A DNA stretch of 64,000 nt, taken from positions 5,370-69,369 of the forward strand of contig JAYVQG010000171.1 in assembly GCA_043757025.1 (NCBI GenBank), written 5' to 3'. Below the pieces are notes generated by a model that did not search any database, had not been told where the DNA came from, and saw only the letters and a list, made by a program, of their open reading frames with translations. Below, piece by piece: positions 19,430 to 29,200 of the stretch (its first letter is position 1; each line of letters starts with the position of its first letter). The translations under genes and the position numbers were made by a program. The stretch is from Limnoglobus sp043757025. Lineage in GTDB: Bacteria > Planctomycetota > Planctomycetia > Gemmatales > Gemmataceae.

Positions 19430-20032
19430 ATGACAGGATTTACGCGACGGTGGATTCGGTTACTCGCGGTGATTGCGGTGGCGCTCGTCGGTCAGTCTGC
19501 GCGTGCCGGTTTGTTGCCCGTGACCGTGACGACCGCGACCGAAGGCGACAAATTCCGCTGGACGTACGCGATCGTGCTACCGACCGATTCGCAATTGCGT
19601 TCGGGCGACTACTTCACGATCTACGACTTTGCGGGCTTGGTTACGCCGAGCAATAGCCAACCGGACGGTTGGACGTTTTCGACCGCGAACGTCGGCCCCG
19701 TGCCCGATGGCGTCAACCCCGACGATAGTGCCACGCTGCCGAACTTAACGTGGAAATACACCGGCCCGACGCTATCGAGCGGGCAGACGGGCCTCGGTAA
19801 CTTCTGGGCCGTCTCGGAATTCGGCGATGCGACGAACTCGTTCTTCACCGCACGCACGCACCGTACGGCCGATGGCCGCGTCGATACGAACATCACCGAC
19901 ACGGTAGTGCCCGTGCCGACATCGACGCCGAACCCGAACCTCGTGCCGGAACCGACAACGCTCGCGCTCGCCGGTTTGGGCTTGCCCCTCATGGGCTTGG
20001 TTCGACTCATCCGCCGCAAGCGTACGAGCTAG
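19430..20032 (+). CDS. Secreted VPEP-type (PEP-CTERM) protein, copy 1
   Basis: A 200-residue exported protein: signal peptide at residues 1-24 (RLLAVIAVALVGQSARA), a beta-rich body with FRWTYAIVLPTDSQLRSGDYF, and a C-terminal sorting signal VPEPTTLALAGLGLPL followed by a hydrophobic stretch and RRKR tail. PEP-CTERM signals are recognised by exosortases, and substrates are usually cell-surface or matrix proteins. Start ATG 19430 has GAAGGAG 8 bases upstream. The next gene is a clear paralogue in tandem. No exosortase gene is in this window. Confidence 0.8.
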   Translation: MTGFTRRWIRLLAVIAVALVGQSARAGLLPVTVTTATEGDKFRWTYAIVLPTDSQLRSGDYFTIYDFAGLVTPSNSQPDGWTFSTANVGPVPDGVNPDDSATLPNLTWKYTGPTLSSGQTGLGNFWAVSEFGDATNSFFTARTHRTADGRVDTNITDTVVPVPTSTPNPNLVPEPTTLALAGLGLPLMGLVRLIRRKRTS

Positions 20033-20126
20033 TTTCCAACTGAGGTTGACACGATTTAACGGCTGACTTACTGTTCCACCCGCGAAACGAATGCGACTCG
20101 GATTCACATACAGGAGGATCGAAATT

Positions 20127-20726
20127 ATGATTCGCGCAAAATGGTTGACGCGCTTATTGGCCGCAGCCGCGGTGGCCGTGGCAACCGGTTCGACGGTCGA
20201 AGCGGGCCTACTACCCATTGCAGTGACGGTTACGCCAGAAGCCGATAACTTCCGCTGGACGTACGCGATCGTGCTGCCCACCGACATGAAACTTCAGTCC
20301 GGCAATTACTTCACGATCTACGACTTTCACGGCTACGTGCCGGGCGGCGAATCCGCACCCGAAGGCTGGACGTTCGGCGCGTCCAAAGTCGGCCCGACAC
20401 CGGATCGTCTGAGTCCGAAAGACGACCCTGAAGCATTCAATCTGTCCTGGACCTATAAAGGACAGACGATCCCCAGCGGCCAAATTGGTCTCGGTAACTT
20501 CTGGGCCAACTCAACGTTAGGCGAAGTCAGTACCGCTTCGTTCACGGCACTCACGAACCGCACGTCGGATGGCCTGATCGATCGAAACATCACCGCTACC
20601 GATGTGCCGAGAGCCCAAGGGACCGGTATCGACCCGAACCTCGTCCCCGAACCGACCACGCTCGCGCTCGCCGGATTGGGCCTGCCGCTCGTCGGTCTGA
20701 TGCGTGCGTTCCGACGCCGTAAGTAA
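20127..20726 (+). CDS. Secreted VPEP-type (PEP-CTERM) protein, copy 2
   Basis: A 199-residue paralogue of the preceding gene; the two share the body motif FRWTYAIVLPTD, FTIYDF, GLGNFWA and the tail NLVPEPTTLALAGLGLPL. The signal peptide is AAAAVAVATGSTVEA. An AGGAGG at 20112-20117 sets the ATG at 20127. Internal sequence has diverged more than both ends, as expected for an older tandem duplication. Ligand unknown. Confidence 0.8.
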   Translation: MIRAKWLTRLLAAAAVAVATGSTVEAGLLPIAVTVTPEADNFRWTYAIVLPTDMKLQSGNYFTIYDFHGYVPGGESAPEGWTFGASKVGPTPDRLSPKDDPEAFNLSWTYKGQTIPSGQIGLGNFWANSTLGEVSTASFTALTNRTSDGLIDRNITATDVPRAQGTGIDPNLVPEPTTLALAGLGLPLVGLMRAFRRRK

Positions 20727-20865
20727 ACCGATTCGACTAGGAATCTTCGCGAGCCGACCCAAACGGGTCGGCTCGTGGCGTTGACGGATTGCGATTATGC
20801 CTAACTGTAAGGCTGTCACTCCGCTTGTGTATCTTCATGAGGATATACATTATGGAGGGACGATC

Positions 20866-21564
20866 ATGATCCGCATCCGGCGTGCAGACGAGCGAGGCAT
20901 CACCGACTTCGGTTGGCTGGATAGCCGTCATTCGTTCTCTTTCGGCGACTATCGCGATCGCAACCATAATTCGTTTCGTACCCTTCGCGTCATCAACGAC
21001 GACCGCATCGCGGTGGGCGGCGGGTTCCCTTCGCACCCGCATCGCGACATGGAAATTTTAACTTGCGTCCTGTCCGGCGAACTCGCACACCGAGACAGTA
21101 TGGGCAACGGCACCACCATCCGCCCCGGCGAATGGCAAAAGATGACCGCCGGTACGGGCGTGATTCACAGCGAATTCAACCCGTCCGAGACCGAAGCGGT
21201 TCACTTGCTGCAAATCTGGGTGGTGCCGGATCGCAAAGGACGCACGCCGGAATACGGGCAGAAGTTGTTTTCCACAGAGGAGAAAACGGGAAGCTGGCGA
21301 ACGATCGCCTCCGTCGATGGTCGCGACGATTCGCTGAAGGTCCATCAGGATTTGGTGCTGTCTGCGTCGCTGCTATCTGCCGGAGATGTACGCACGTATT
21401 TACTCGCACCGAAACGCGGTGCGTGGCTGCATCTCATCGACGGCTCGGCACAAGTAAACGGCCATACGTTGTCCGCCGGCGATGCGCTCGCGATCGAAGA
21501 CGAACCGACGATCCGAATCGAAGGAATCGAGGCCGGCGAGGTGCTGCTATTCGACCTCGCATAA
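20866..21564 (+). CDS. Pirin family protein (YhhW-like)
   Basis: A 232-residue bicupin. The N-terminal signature matches bacterial pirins (RRADERGITDFGWLDSRHSFSF), and the metal ligands are present: two His in SHPHRDME and His plus Glu in GVIHSEFN. In E. coli YhhW these residues bind a metal and support quercetin 2,3-dioxygenase activity; physiological roles vary. Start ATG 20866 has GGAGGG at 20854-20859. It stands alone between the VPEP genes and an inverted repeat. Confidence 0.9.
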   Translation: MIRIRRADERGITDFGWLDSRHSFSFGDYRDRNHNSFRTLRVINDDRIAVGGGFPSHPHRDMEILTCVLSGELAHRDSMGNGTTIRPGEWQKMTAGTGVIHSEFNPSETEAVHLLQIWVVPDRKGRTPEYGQKLFSTEEKTGSWRTIASVDGRDDSLKVHQDLVLSASLLSAGDVRTYLLAPKRGAWLHLIDGSAQVNGHTLSAGDALAIEDEPTIRIEGIEAGEVLLFDLA

Positions 21565-21599
21565 TGCGATCGTCACGTGGTAAAAAACAGGGTATCAAT

Positions 21600-21657
21600 G
21601 TGGGGCACGTTTTTAACGTGCCTTTCTCGATAATGGCACGGTAAAAACGTGCCCCAC
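21600..21657. repeat. GTGGGGCACGTTTT inverted repeat
   Basis: GTGGGGCACGTTTTTAACGTGCC at the left is matched by GGCACG...AAAACGTGCCCCAC at the right; both the outer ends and the inner ACGT cores pair. It lies between the convergent ends of the pirin and EF-G genes and may act as a bidirectional terminator. Confidence 0.75.
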
Positions 21658-21696
21658 GTACCTAAAACTACCGGTATTTGAACCGTGCCGCGATCG

Positions 21697-23826
21697 TCAC
21701 TCCCCCATCATCTCGCGGCGGACGTCGTCGGGGGCGGGTGCGTAGGTGAGCGGCTCGATCGTACTTGCGGCGCGGCCCTGGCTCAGGCTGCGGACGCGGT
21801 CGGCGTAATCGAACAGCTGCCGTAGTGGTACGCGGGCTTCGACTTCGCTGAGATTTCCGCCTTCGGACTCGGAACGCAAAATTTCGCCGCCGCGTTGACT
21901 GAGGTCGCCGATCACGTTGCCAATGAAGTCGTTCGGCGTCGTCACGGTGACGCGCATGAGCGGTTCCATCAGTTGCATGTTCCCGTCCATCGCTTCGCGA
22001 TACGCCTGCACGGCCGCCTTCGTGAACGCATCTTCGCTGCTCCATTGCGGGTCGAACTTCGCGTCGGCGATCGTCGCCTGCACGTTCATCAGCGGGTAAC
22101 CGAGTTCGCCCGTTTGCAGTGCGTCGAACAAACCGCGTTCGGCGGCGGCGGCAAACAACGCGGGCAAAATGTCCGACGCGACGCTGTTATTCACGATCAC
22201 CGGCTTGTCGGATTTGAAGTTCGTGAACGACACGCGGAGCTTCGCGAACGCCTGTTTGTCGCCCATGCGATCGACTTCGACTTCGACCGTCTTGCCCGAT
22301 TTCATCATCTCACGGAAGCTGACGCGGGGCTTGCCGACGCGGACTTTCAAGCGAAAATCGCGTTCGAGGCGGTGGCGCTTCACTTCGAGGTGCAGCGTGC
22401 CCATGCCGCTCATCAGCGTTTGTGCGGTGTCTTTCTCGACCTTCACTTTGAACGTCGGGTCTTCGAGTTGCAGCATCTGCAAAGCGTTCGCCAACTTGTC
22501 CTTATCCGCACCGCTTTCGGGTTCGATCGACTGGCTGACCACCGACTCCGCGAACGAAATCGCTTCGAGCAAGATCGGGTGCGATGTTTCGCAAAGCGTG
22601 TCGCCCGTCGTCGTATCCTTGAGGCCGATGACGGCGACAATGTCCCCCGCCGGTGCCGATTCGACTTCCTCTAGCCCGCGGGTCGGGTCGGCGTGAATGT
22701 GATACAGCTTCGCGATGTTCTCCTTGATGTCCTTGCCCGGATTGAACGCGCGGGCGTTCGGTTTCAACACGCCGGAGTAAACGCGGATGAAGAAGCGATG
22801 CCCGTTCGGGTGCCACGCCGCCTTGAAAACGAGGCCGCAGAACGGCTCCTTCGGGTCGGGCTTGCGGATCTCTTCTTTCTTGCCCTTCGGATTTGTGCCC
22901 ACGACCGGCGGGCGATCCAACGGGCTGGGCAGGTAATACAGCACCGCATCGAGTAGCGGTTGGATGCCGATATGCTCGCGCCCACTTCCCGCAAGCACGG
23001 GGTAGATTCGCCCCAAGAGCGTCTGTTCGCGCACGAGTTCGCGAACCTTCACGGGGTCGGGGTCTTGTCCTTCGAGGACGTTCGTCGTGATGCGGTCGTG
23101 CTCGTCCTTTTCGGTGAGCACATCGAATAACAGTGCCCGGTACTTTTGATACTCGGCCAGCGACTCTTCGGGGATTTCCGCCGTGCGAACGGTTTTGCCG
23201 TAGTCGCCGGCATCGAAGAAGTAGGCTTTGCTTTCGATGAGATCGATCACGCCACGAAACGGCGTGGGGCTGTCTTTCGCCGAGCCGTACCCGATCGGGA
23301 TCACGACCGGCGTGGGCCGACCGTGTGCCGCATAATCGGGCGTCAAGCGTTGGTGAATCGTCTCTAAGGTGCGAGCGAAGTTCGCTCCGACGACATCCAT
23401 TTTGTTGATGAACACGAGCCGCGGCACGCCGTACTTGTTCGCCTGCCGCCAGACCGTTTCCGATTGGGCTTCGACGCCTTTTTGCCCGTCGAACACGACG
23501 ATCGCGCCATCGAGAACGCGCAAACTGCGTTCGACTTCCGCCGTGAAATCGACGTGCCCCGGCGTGTCGATCAGGTTGACGTTGTAGCCTTTCCACGGGA
23601 ACGGAATGCACGCGGAGTAGATCGTAATGCCGCGCTCTTGCTCTTCGGGGTCGTAGTCGGTTTCAGTCGTTCCCTCGTCGACGCCACCGAGTTTGTGCTT
23701 CACCCCGGCGTAGTAAAGCAGATGCTCGCTCGTCGTCGTTTTCCCGGCATCGATGTGCGCGATCACGCCGAGGTTGCGAACGAGTTTCAGTTCTTCGGTC
23801 GGTGAGGACTTAGTCATCGGAGACAT
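21697..23826 (-). CDS. Divergent EF-G paralogue next to rpsG-rpsL
   Basis: A 709-residue translational GTPase with intact GTP-binding motifs (AHIDAGKT, DTPGHVDF, NKMD). Domain IV lacks the canonical GGRG loop: where EF-G has KQSGGRGQ this protein reads VEVDRMGDKQAFAKL. Such loss is typical of EF-G2/spdEFG2-like factors, which in some lineages act in ribosome recycling rather than translocation. It sits downstream of rpsG on the same strand, where canonical fusA normally lies, but a terminator at 23950-23974 separates them. The ATG at 23826 is chosen; a TTG at 23832 and ATG at 23817 are alternatives. Assignment to the recycling type is inference. Confidence 0.85.
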   Translation of the reverse strand: MSPMTKSSPTEELKLVRNLGVIAHIDAGKTTTSEHLLYYAGVKHKLGGVDEGTTETDYDPEEQERGITIYSACIPFPWKGYNVNLIDTPGHVDFTAEVERSLRVLDGAIVVFDGQKGVEAQSETVWRQANKYGVPRLVFINKMDVVGANFARTLETIHQRLTPDYAAHGRPTPVVIPIGYGSAKDSPTPFRGVIDLIESKAYFFDAGDYGKTVRTAEIPEESLAEYQKYRALLFDVLTEKDEHDRITTNVLEGQDPDPVKVRELVREQTLLGRIYPVLAGSGREHIGIQPLLDAVLYYLPSPLDRPPVVGTNPKGKKEEIRKPDPKEPFCGLVFKAAWHPNGHRFFIRVYSGVLKPNARAFNPGKDIKENIAKLYHIHADPTRGLEEVESAPAGDIVAVIGLKDTTTGDTLCETSHPILLEAISFAESVVSQSIEPESGADKDKLANALQMLQLEDPTFKVKVEKDTAQTLMSGMGTLHLEVKRHRLERDFRLKVRVGKPRVSFREMMKSGKTVEVEVDRMGDKQAFAKLRVSFTNFKSDKPVIVNNSVASDILPALFAAAAERGLFDALQTGELGYPLMNVQATIADAKFDPQWSSEDAFTKAAVQAYREAMDGNMQLMEPLMRVTVTTPNDFIGNVIGDLSQRGGEILRSESEGGNLSEVEARVPLRQLFDYADRVRSLSQGRAASTIEPLTYAPAPDDVRREMMGE

Positions 23827-23949
23827 TCTCAAAAAGTATCAGACCGCGCCCTGTTAGTCTTGTTAGCCCGACGCGCCAGCGAGGGAAAATCAATCGCGGT
23901 TCGCCCTCATTTTAGAGATCGTCGACCGTTTTGAGTAACACAACGCAAA

Positions 23950-23974
23950 AACCCCCGATAACGATCGGGGGTTG
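23950..23974 (-). terminator. Rho-independent terminator after rpsG
   Basis: ACCCCCGAT-AACG-ATCGGGGGT forms a stem with a 4-base loop; on the minus strand it is followed by a run of five T. It lies 22 bases after the rpsG stop, so rpsL-rpsG transcription probably ends before the EF-G gene. Confidence 0.85.
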
Positions 23975-23995
23975 TGCGGTTTTGATACTCGATGC

Positions 23996-24472
23996 CTACC
24001 AGGCGAAGTGGCTGAACGCCTTGTTGGCTTCGGCCATCTTGATGGTTTGCTCGCGTTTCGCCATCGCTTCGCCTTCGCGGCGGAAGGCGGCCATGAGTTC
24101 ATCGGCGAGGCGGAGGTACGTCGGGCGACCGGCTTTGGCTCGGATCGCGGCGAGGATCCAGCGGATCGCCAGCGATTCTTGGCGTTTCGCCTTCACTTGC
24201 ATTGGCACTTGATAGTTGGCACCGCCCACCCGGCGGGAGCGCACTTCGAGTGCGGGCTTGATGTTGTTCAAAGCCTGCGTGAAGACTTCGATCGTTTCGA
24301 TGTCGGGCATCCGCTTTTGGATTTGTTCCATCGCCTGATACACGACGCGCGTGGCCGTGGACTTCTTGCCGTCCCGCATGAGGCAGTTGATAAACTTGCT
24401 CATGAGGATCGAGTTGAAGCGAATATCGGGCACGAGCTTGTCGTAACTAGCGGTTCTACCCTTACTTGCCAT
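23996..24472 (-). CDS. rpsG: 30S ribosomal protein S7
   Basis: 158 residues, normal S7 length. Typical features: DIRFNSILMSKFINCLMRDG, SRRVGGANYQVPMQV and the basic C-terminal KMAEANKAFSHFAW. S7 nucleates assembly of the 30S head by binding the 3' domain of 16S rRNA. It lies 74 bases after rpsL, the usual order of the str operon. A strong terminator follows. Confidence 0.97.
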   Translation of the reverse strand: MASKGRTASYDKLVPDIRFNSILMSKFINCLMRDGKKSTATRVVYQAMEQIQKRMPDIETIEVFTQALNNIKPALEVRSRRVGGANYQVPMQVKAKRQESLAIRWILAAIRAKAGRPTYLRLADELMAAFRREGEAMAKREQTIKMAEANKAFSHFAW

Positions 24473-24546
24473 TCGTCTATCTCTTTACGGATTGTGCCTG
24501 TTACTGGCGGCGTGTCGTCGAAACGCGATCGACGACAAAACCTCGG

Positions 24547-24918
24547 TTACTTTTCCTTCTTCGATCCATATTTCGAGCGAGCTTGCTTACGATCCGAGAC
24601 GCCTTGGCAGTCGAGGACGCCGCGGACGATGTGATAGCGCACGCCGGGAAGGTCGCGGACGCGGCCCCCACGAACGAGCACGATCGAGTGTTCTTGCAGG
24701 TTGTGGCCTTCACCACCGATGTACGCGGTCACTTCGACGCCCGTACTCAATCGAACCCGTGCGACCTTCCGCAAAGCCGAGTTCGGCTTCTTCGGCGTCA
24801 TCGTTTTCACGACCGTACAGACGCCGCGCTTCTGCGGGCAGCCTAGCATGGCAGGGTGTTTCGACTTCGACCGTTGCGGTTGTCGAGGCTTCTTCGTCAG
24901 CTGATTAATCGTCGGCAT
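24547..24918 (-). CDS. rpsL: 30S ribosomal protein S12
   Basis: 123 residues, standard S12 length. Contains TPKKPNSALRKVARVRL and GGEGHNLQEHS, the conserved decoding-site loops. The lysines of TPKKP, where streptomycin-resistance substitutions arise, are wild type. First gene of the str-type cluster; the promoter should lie in the 270 bases upstream (24919-25189), which hold no other gene I can see. Confidence 0.97.
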   Translation of the reverse strand: MPTINQLTKKPRQPQRSKSKHPAMLGCPQKRGVCTVVKTMTPKKPNSALRKVARVRLSTGVEVTAYIGGEGHNLQEHSIVLVRGGRVRDLPGVRYHIVRGVLDCQGVSDRKQARSKYGSKKEK

Positions 24919-25189
24919 TCCGTACTCTCCACCACACGACCGTATATTTCGGAACTCACATTTAATGAACTTCGCTCGGCGACGCCAAGCAGCGCCGGCG
25001 AATTATTTCCGCTTCCGCGATTTCGCCATCAGCCGTAGACTGGAAACTTATCGATTGCGGTCTTGATGAACTTAAGGAGTTGACGACCGTTACCCGTTTC
25101 AGTGAATCGCCGCCTGATGCACAATAACTACAGATGGGTTGCTCGACCAAAAATCGTGACACTGTAGCAGTGTATCGACAATGGCTAAT

Positions 25190-25423
25190 TCAGTTAATCG
25201 GACGGTATATCAGCCCTTTCACCAGATACTGACCCGGCTCAATTTCAATAACTCTATCGTGGTCTTCTTCGGTGCGGAAGTATCTGTCTTGCTCTTGATG
25301 AGACGGCAGTCCTGGTTCTGGGGTCAACTCATTTAACGGGATCATTTCCCTGACCATTTGCAGCATTGTTCTGTCACCATTTTTGTTTTCAATCTGAAAT
25401 GTTTTCAGCACTTCAATTCGCAC
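25190..25423 (-). CDS. Small hypothetical protein, GTG start
   Basis: 77 residues, soluble, acidic, ending GQYLVKGLIYRPIN. The start is a GTG at 25423 because a textbook AGGAGAG lies 7 bases upstream on the minus strand; the longer frame to 25468 has no site. Surrounding DNA is clearly AT-richer than the rest of the window. I do not recognise the family. Confidence 0.55.
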   Translation of the reverse strand: MRIEVLKTFQIENKNGDRTMLQMVREMIPLNELTPEPGLPSHQEQDRYFRTEEDHDRVIEIEPGQYLVKGLIYRPIN

Positions 25424-25539
25424 GTTCGCTCTCCTGTTACGGTGCGCCTGTCTTGATCTTAAATACACGATAATAGCATAATTAAATCTTTACAATTAGT
25501 CAGGTCGATATTTACTGATTTGTCATTGGTCATGGAACT

Positions 25540-25647
25540 CTACTTCGCATCTACCGCAACAGGAGCCATACCTTGACGCCGAAGCACGACCAGAATCTCG
25601 TGATCGGACTTCGCCTGTTCCCACCGATGCTGTTGATATAAGTTCAT
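25540..25647 (-). CDS. Very small ORF downstream of the 110-residue gene
   Basis: A 35-codon frame (MNLYQQHRWEQAKSDHEI... ending VDAK) whose ATG follows immediately after the TAA of the gene at 25648-25980, so translation could be coupled. Its composition looks protein-like (charged amphipathic helix). No ribosome-binding site of its own. Low certainty. Confidence 0.3.
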   Translation of the reverse strand: MNLYQQHRWEQAKSDHEILVVLRRQGMAPVAVDAK

Positions 25648-25980
25648 TTATATCTTCGGCTCGAAAGGCATTGCATTTGTCAACGACCAACCCTGCGGCA
25701 ACGCCAATGAATGCTGACGGATTCGAGTCCATTGGCGGGGAGTGACATCCAGGATGAAAATCTTGTGCTCGGATTCCATTCCGGTATCGACGCCAAAGTC
25801 GATCGGTTCGAGAGTGTCATCGTTTATGTCTGCAACCAATTCATTGATTTCGACGAACCGGATCTCGCGTTCGGGGGCATTCGTCGGAAGGTACTGGATG
25901 GATCGAATCGCTGGGTCAGTTCTTAGATGCTGTTTAGCGTACCACCTCGCCAACGAGTCTCGGTCGAATGGGGCTGTCAT
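25648..25980 (-). CDS. Small hypothetical protein
   Basis: 110 residues, soluble; contains EREIRFVEINELVADINDD and ILDVTPRQWTRIRQHSLALP. No recognised domain. It starts at the ATG at 25980 with a weak GCGAGG upstream, 27 bases after the stop of the 28-codon gene, and belongs to the string of small genes downstream of the PSCyt gene. Function unknown. Confidence 0.55.
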   Translation of the reverse strand: MTAPFDRDSLARWYAKQHLRTDPAIRSIQYLPTNAPEREIRFVEINELVADINDDTLEPIDFGVDTGMESEHKIFILDVTPRQWTRIRQHSLALPQGWSLTNAMPFEPKI

Positions 25981-26007
25981 GGTTTGCCTCGCAGGTGAAG
26001 GTGGGTA

Positions 26008-26094
26008 TTATGTGCGGGTCGGGGGCGGTGCGGCGACAGCAATCGTTGTCGAGAGTGCGAACCACGCGACGGCTACCCACGAGACAAATTTCAT
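26008..26094 (-). CDS. 28-residue hydrophobic microprotein
   Basis: MKFVSWVAVAWFALSTTIAV followed by AAPPPTRT and a stop. It is a single hydrophobic helix with one basic residue in front, so either a membrane peptide or a signal-peptide-like leader. A CCGGAG lies 7-8 bases before the ATG at 26094. It begins 16 bases after the stop of the 41-codon gene. Supported by the site, length and position only. Confidence 0.4.
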   Translation of the reverse strand: MKFVSWVAVAWFALSTTIAVAAPPPTRT

Positions 26095-26110
26095 TGACGC
26101 ACTCCGGAAT

Positions 26111-26236
26111 TCATCGCCCGTAGTTATAGCCGCGCGGCTGGATCACTGCTTGCACGCCGTAACCGACCAGCGATGCCAGTAGCAGCATCGCCAAAATCAA
26201 CAGTATCCAGCCGCGAATTCGCTTGTGTATACTCAC
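26111..26236 (-). CDS. 41-residue membrane microprotein coupled to the PSCyt gene
   Basis: A GTG start at 26236 overlaps the TGA of the upstream PSCyt gene as GTGA, the usual geometry for coupled translation. The peptide has a basic N-terminus (IHKRIRG), one membrane helix (WILLILAMLLLASLVGYGV) and a short tail ending RGYNYGR. It is too short for routine gene calling. It may be a small partner of the membrane or periplasmic PSCyt protein; this is inference. Confidence 0.5.
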   Translation of the reverse strand: MSIHKRIRGWILLILAMLLLASLVGYGVQAVIQPRGYNYGR

Positions 26237-29200
26237 TTGTTTAGCACTTCGTCGAGGTTCAGCAGTTGGTTGCAGAGCATCGTGTAGGCGGCGAGGTCGG
26301 CGGGTGCGAGTTTCGCGTTGGGCTTGCTTTCGCCGTAGGCGATCAACTTCTTCGCTTCATCGGGTTTCGCTTGGAACTCGGTCCGCAGTTCCTTCAGCGA
26401 CTCGGCGACGATGCCCATTTCGGCAGGCAAAAGCGAACGCGCCAACAGCCGTTTGGCGATGAAGTCCAGCCGCTTCTCGTCGGTATCGCCCGCAGCCAGC
26501 GCGCTCTCCGCAAGTACCCGTGCGGCTTCGACGAACTGCACGTCGTTCAGCGTGAGGAGTGCCTGCAACGGCGTGTTCGTGCGTTCGCGTTTGACAGTAC
26601 ACGTCTCGCGGTTCGGCGCGTTGAGAATCTCCATCGAAGCCGGCGGTGCGGCGCGTTTCCAGAAGGTGTACATGCTGCGGCGATAGAGTTTTTCGCCGCT
26701 GTCGCGTTTGTAATCGCGGGTGTTGCTACCGATCATCGCGACGGCTTCCCAGACGCCTTCGGGTTGGTACGGCTTGACGCTCGCGCCGCCGATCTTGCGG
26801 ACGAGCAATCCACTCGCGGCGAGTGCGTAATCGCGCACGGCTTCGGCATCGAGGCGGAAGCGCGGACCGCGACTGATCCACTTGTTGGCGGGATCCTTGT
26901 CGAGCTTTTCCTTCGTGGTGACAGCCGATTGTCGGTACGCCGCCGAGGTCACCAGCAGTTTGAAGAACCGCTTGATGTTCCAGTCCGACTGGAAATCGAG
27001 TGCGAGCCAATCGAGGAGTTCGGGGTGCGTCGGGGCATCGCCGGTGACGCCGAAATCGCCGGAGGTGCGGACGAGGCCGGTGCCGTAGAGTTCCTGCCAG
27101 AAGCGGTTGACGTTGACGCGGCTCGTCAGCGGGTGGTTAGGCAGTAACAGCCACTTCGCGAAGCCGAGGCGATTTTTCGGCAGTTCCGCGGGGAATGCGG
27201 GCAACGCGCTCGGTGTGGCGGGGGCGACTTTGTCTTTTCGCTTGTCGTAATCGCCGCGATTCAAAATGAACGCCTCGGCCATCATCGCCTTCTCGGCGGA
27301 GATGTGCGCGATCGTCCCCCGCGAGCGAATATCGATTTCCTCTTGCTGCAATTTCGCCTCGTCGGCGTTCATCGCGAGGTACGCGACATCGCTACTGGCG
27401 ACCCACCAATCGTACAACTCATCCGTTTCCTTCGGCGTGCGCTTCTCTTTCGCAAGGAGTTCCGTGGCGTAGCCGGTCTTGGCGATCCGTGCGATTTCCG
27501 GCCCCGTCAGCGTTTTGCCGTAGAGCCGGAGATCTTCGAGTGCGACATTTTGTACCCGCGCACCATCGGTACGCTGACCGATGCGGAACGGTACCTTCGT
27601 CCGGATCGTGCTCTTGAGCGTGTTCGATTGCGTGTCGGACGGTTGCAGCACGCCGTTGTGGTAAATCTTTACGCCTTCGGGTGTCGCCGAGCCATCGTAG
27701 GCGACGAAAACGTGCGTCCACTCGTTCGGTTTCAACGGCGTACGGCTCACCACCTTCAGCGCATCGGCGGGGAAATTGTTGATCAGGTGCATCCCGATCT
27801 TGTCGGCTTCCATCCACAGATCCCAGCCGCGATGCCCCTGTGCGGGGGTGTCCATTCGCGAGACGATCGCGCCCGTCGAACCGCGCTTGGTAATCTTCAC
27901 CCAACCGCCGACGGTGAAGCCTTGCTTCGTGTCGAAGTCGCCGACCTCGGGCAGTTCGACGCTCGCGCCTTGTTTCACCTGGAACGCTTTCGCCGCATTC
28001 TTGCCCTTCGTCCAGTCGAAGCCATCGGGGAGCGTGACCGGCTTGTCTTTGCCGTTCACGGTGAGGTTGAGCGTCTTACCGGTGCCTTCGGTCAGCTTCG
28101 CGTGCAGTTGCAAATCTTCGGTCGGCACCATCGCACCGACTGCGGCGGGCTTGACATTTTTGAGCCATGCGTCGAAGTCGCCGCGTGCCGATTTCTTCCG
28201 GTCGATCATCTTCGCGCGGACCGCAACGAGGTCTTTGCCGATCGCCGCGAAGCGCTTCTGATCGCCCGCGTTCGGCACCTGAATGATCGGCGGCGTGTCG
28301 GGGATGTTCCCGTCCATCGCGGCTTGCGTCGTGTTGTTGAAGAACGCGGACATACTGTAAAATTCGCGCTGCGAGATCGGGTCGAACTTGTGGTCGTGGC
28401 AGACGGCGCAACCGGCAGTCAGGCCCATCCACACTTGGTTCGCCGTCTCGGTCCGGTCCCGCGTGTACAGCACGAGATATTCCTCGGAAATCGCGCCGCC
28501 TTCGTTCGTCGTGATGTTGCAACGGTTGAACCCCGTCGCCACTTTCTGATCGATGGTCGCGTTCGGCAGCAAGTCGCCCGCCAATTGCTCGATCGTGAAC
28601 TGATCGAATTTCATGTTGGAATTGAAGGCATTAATCACCCAGTCGCGGTACGACCACATCTCGCGGGAGTTATCGAAGTGGATGCCGTGCGTGTCCGCAT
28701 AGCGCGCCGCATCGAGCCAGTACCGCCCGCGGTGTTCGCCCCAATGCACGGAGGTCATGAGCTTATCGACGTAGCGTTCGTAGTAATCGGGGGCTTTATC
28801 GTTGACGAATTCCTCGACCGCGGCCGGGTCCGGTGGCAGGCCGATGAGATCGAGCGAAAGTCGCCGTGCGATGGTGCGGCGGTCGGCTTCGGGGGCGGGT
28901 TGCAGGCCGCGCTTCTCGAGTTCGGCCAGCACGAAGTGATCGATCGGCGTGCGCGCCCAACCGGCGGTTTTCACAGCCGGCACCCCAGCTACCTTCGGCG
29001 CGATGAACGCCCAGTGCGGCTGGTACTCCGCGCCTTCGGCGACCCACTGCTTCAGCATCGCTTTCTGTTGCGGCTTGAGTTCCTTGTGCGAACTCGGCGG
29101 GGGCATCCGCTTCTTTTCGTCGTCGGGCAAAAACAGCCGTTCGACGAGCTTACTCTCGTCTGGCTTGCCCGGCACGATGGCCTCTTTGTCGATCGCCGCC

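Noticed and set aside
25523..25732. 69-residue minus-strand ORF overlapping the 110-residue gene
   Set aside because: Out of frame with the better-supported 110-residue and 35-residue frames; no start site.
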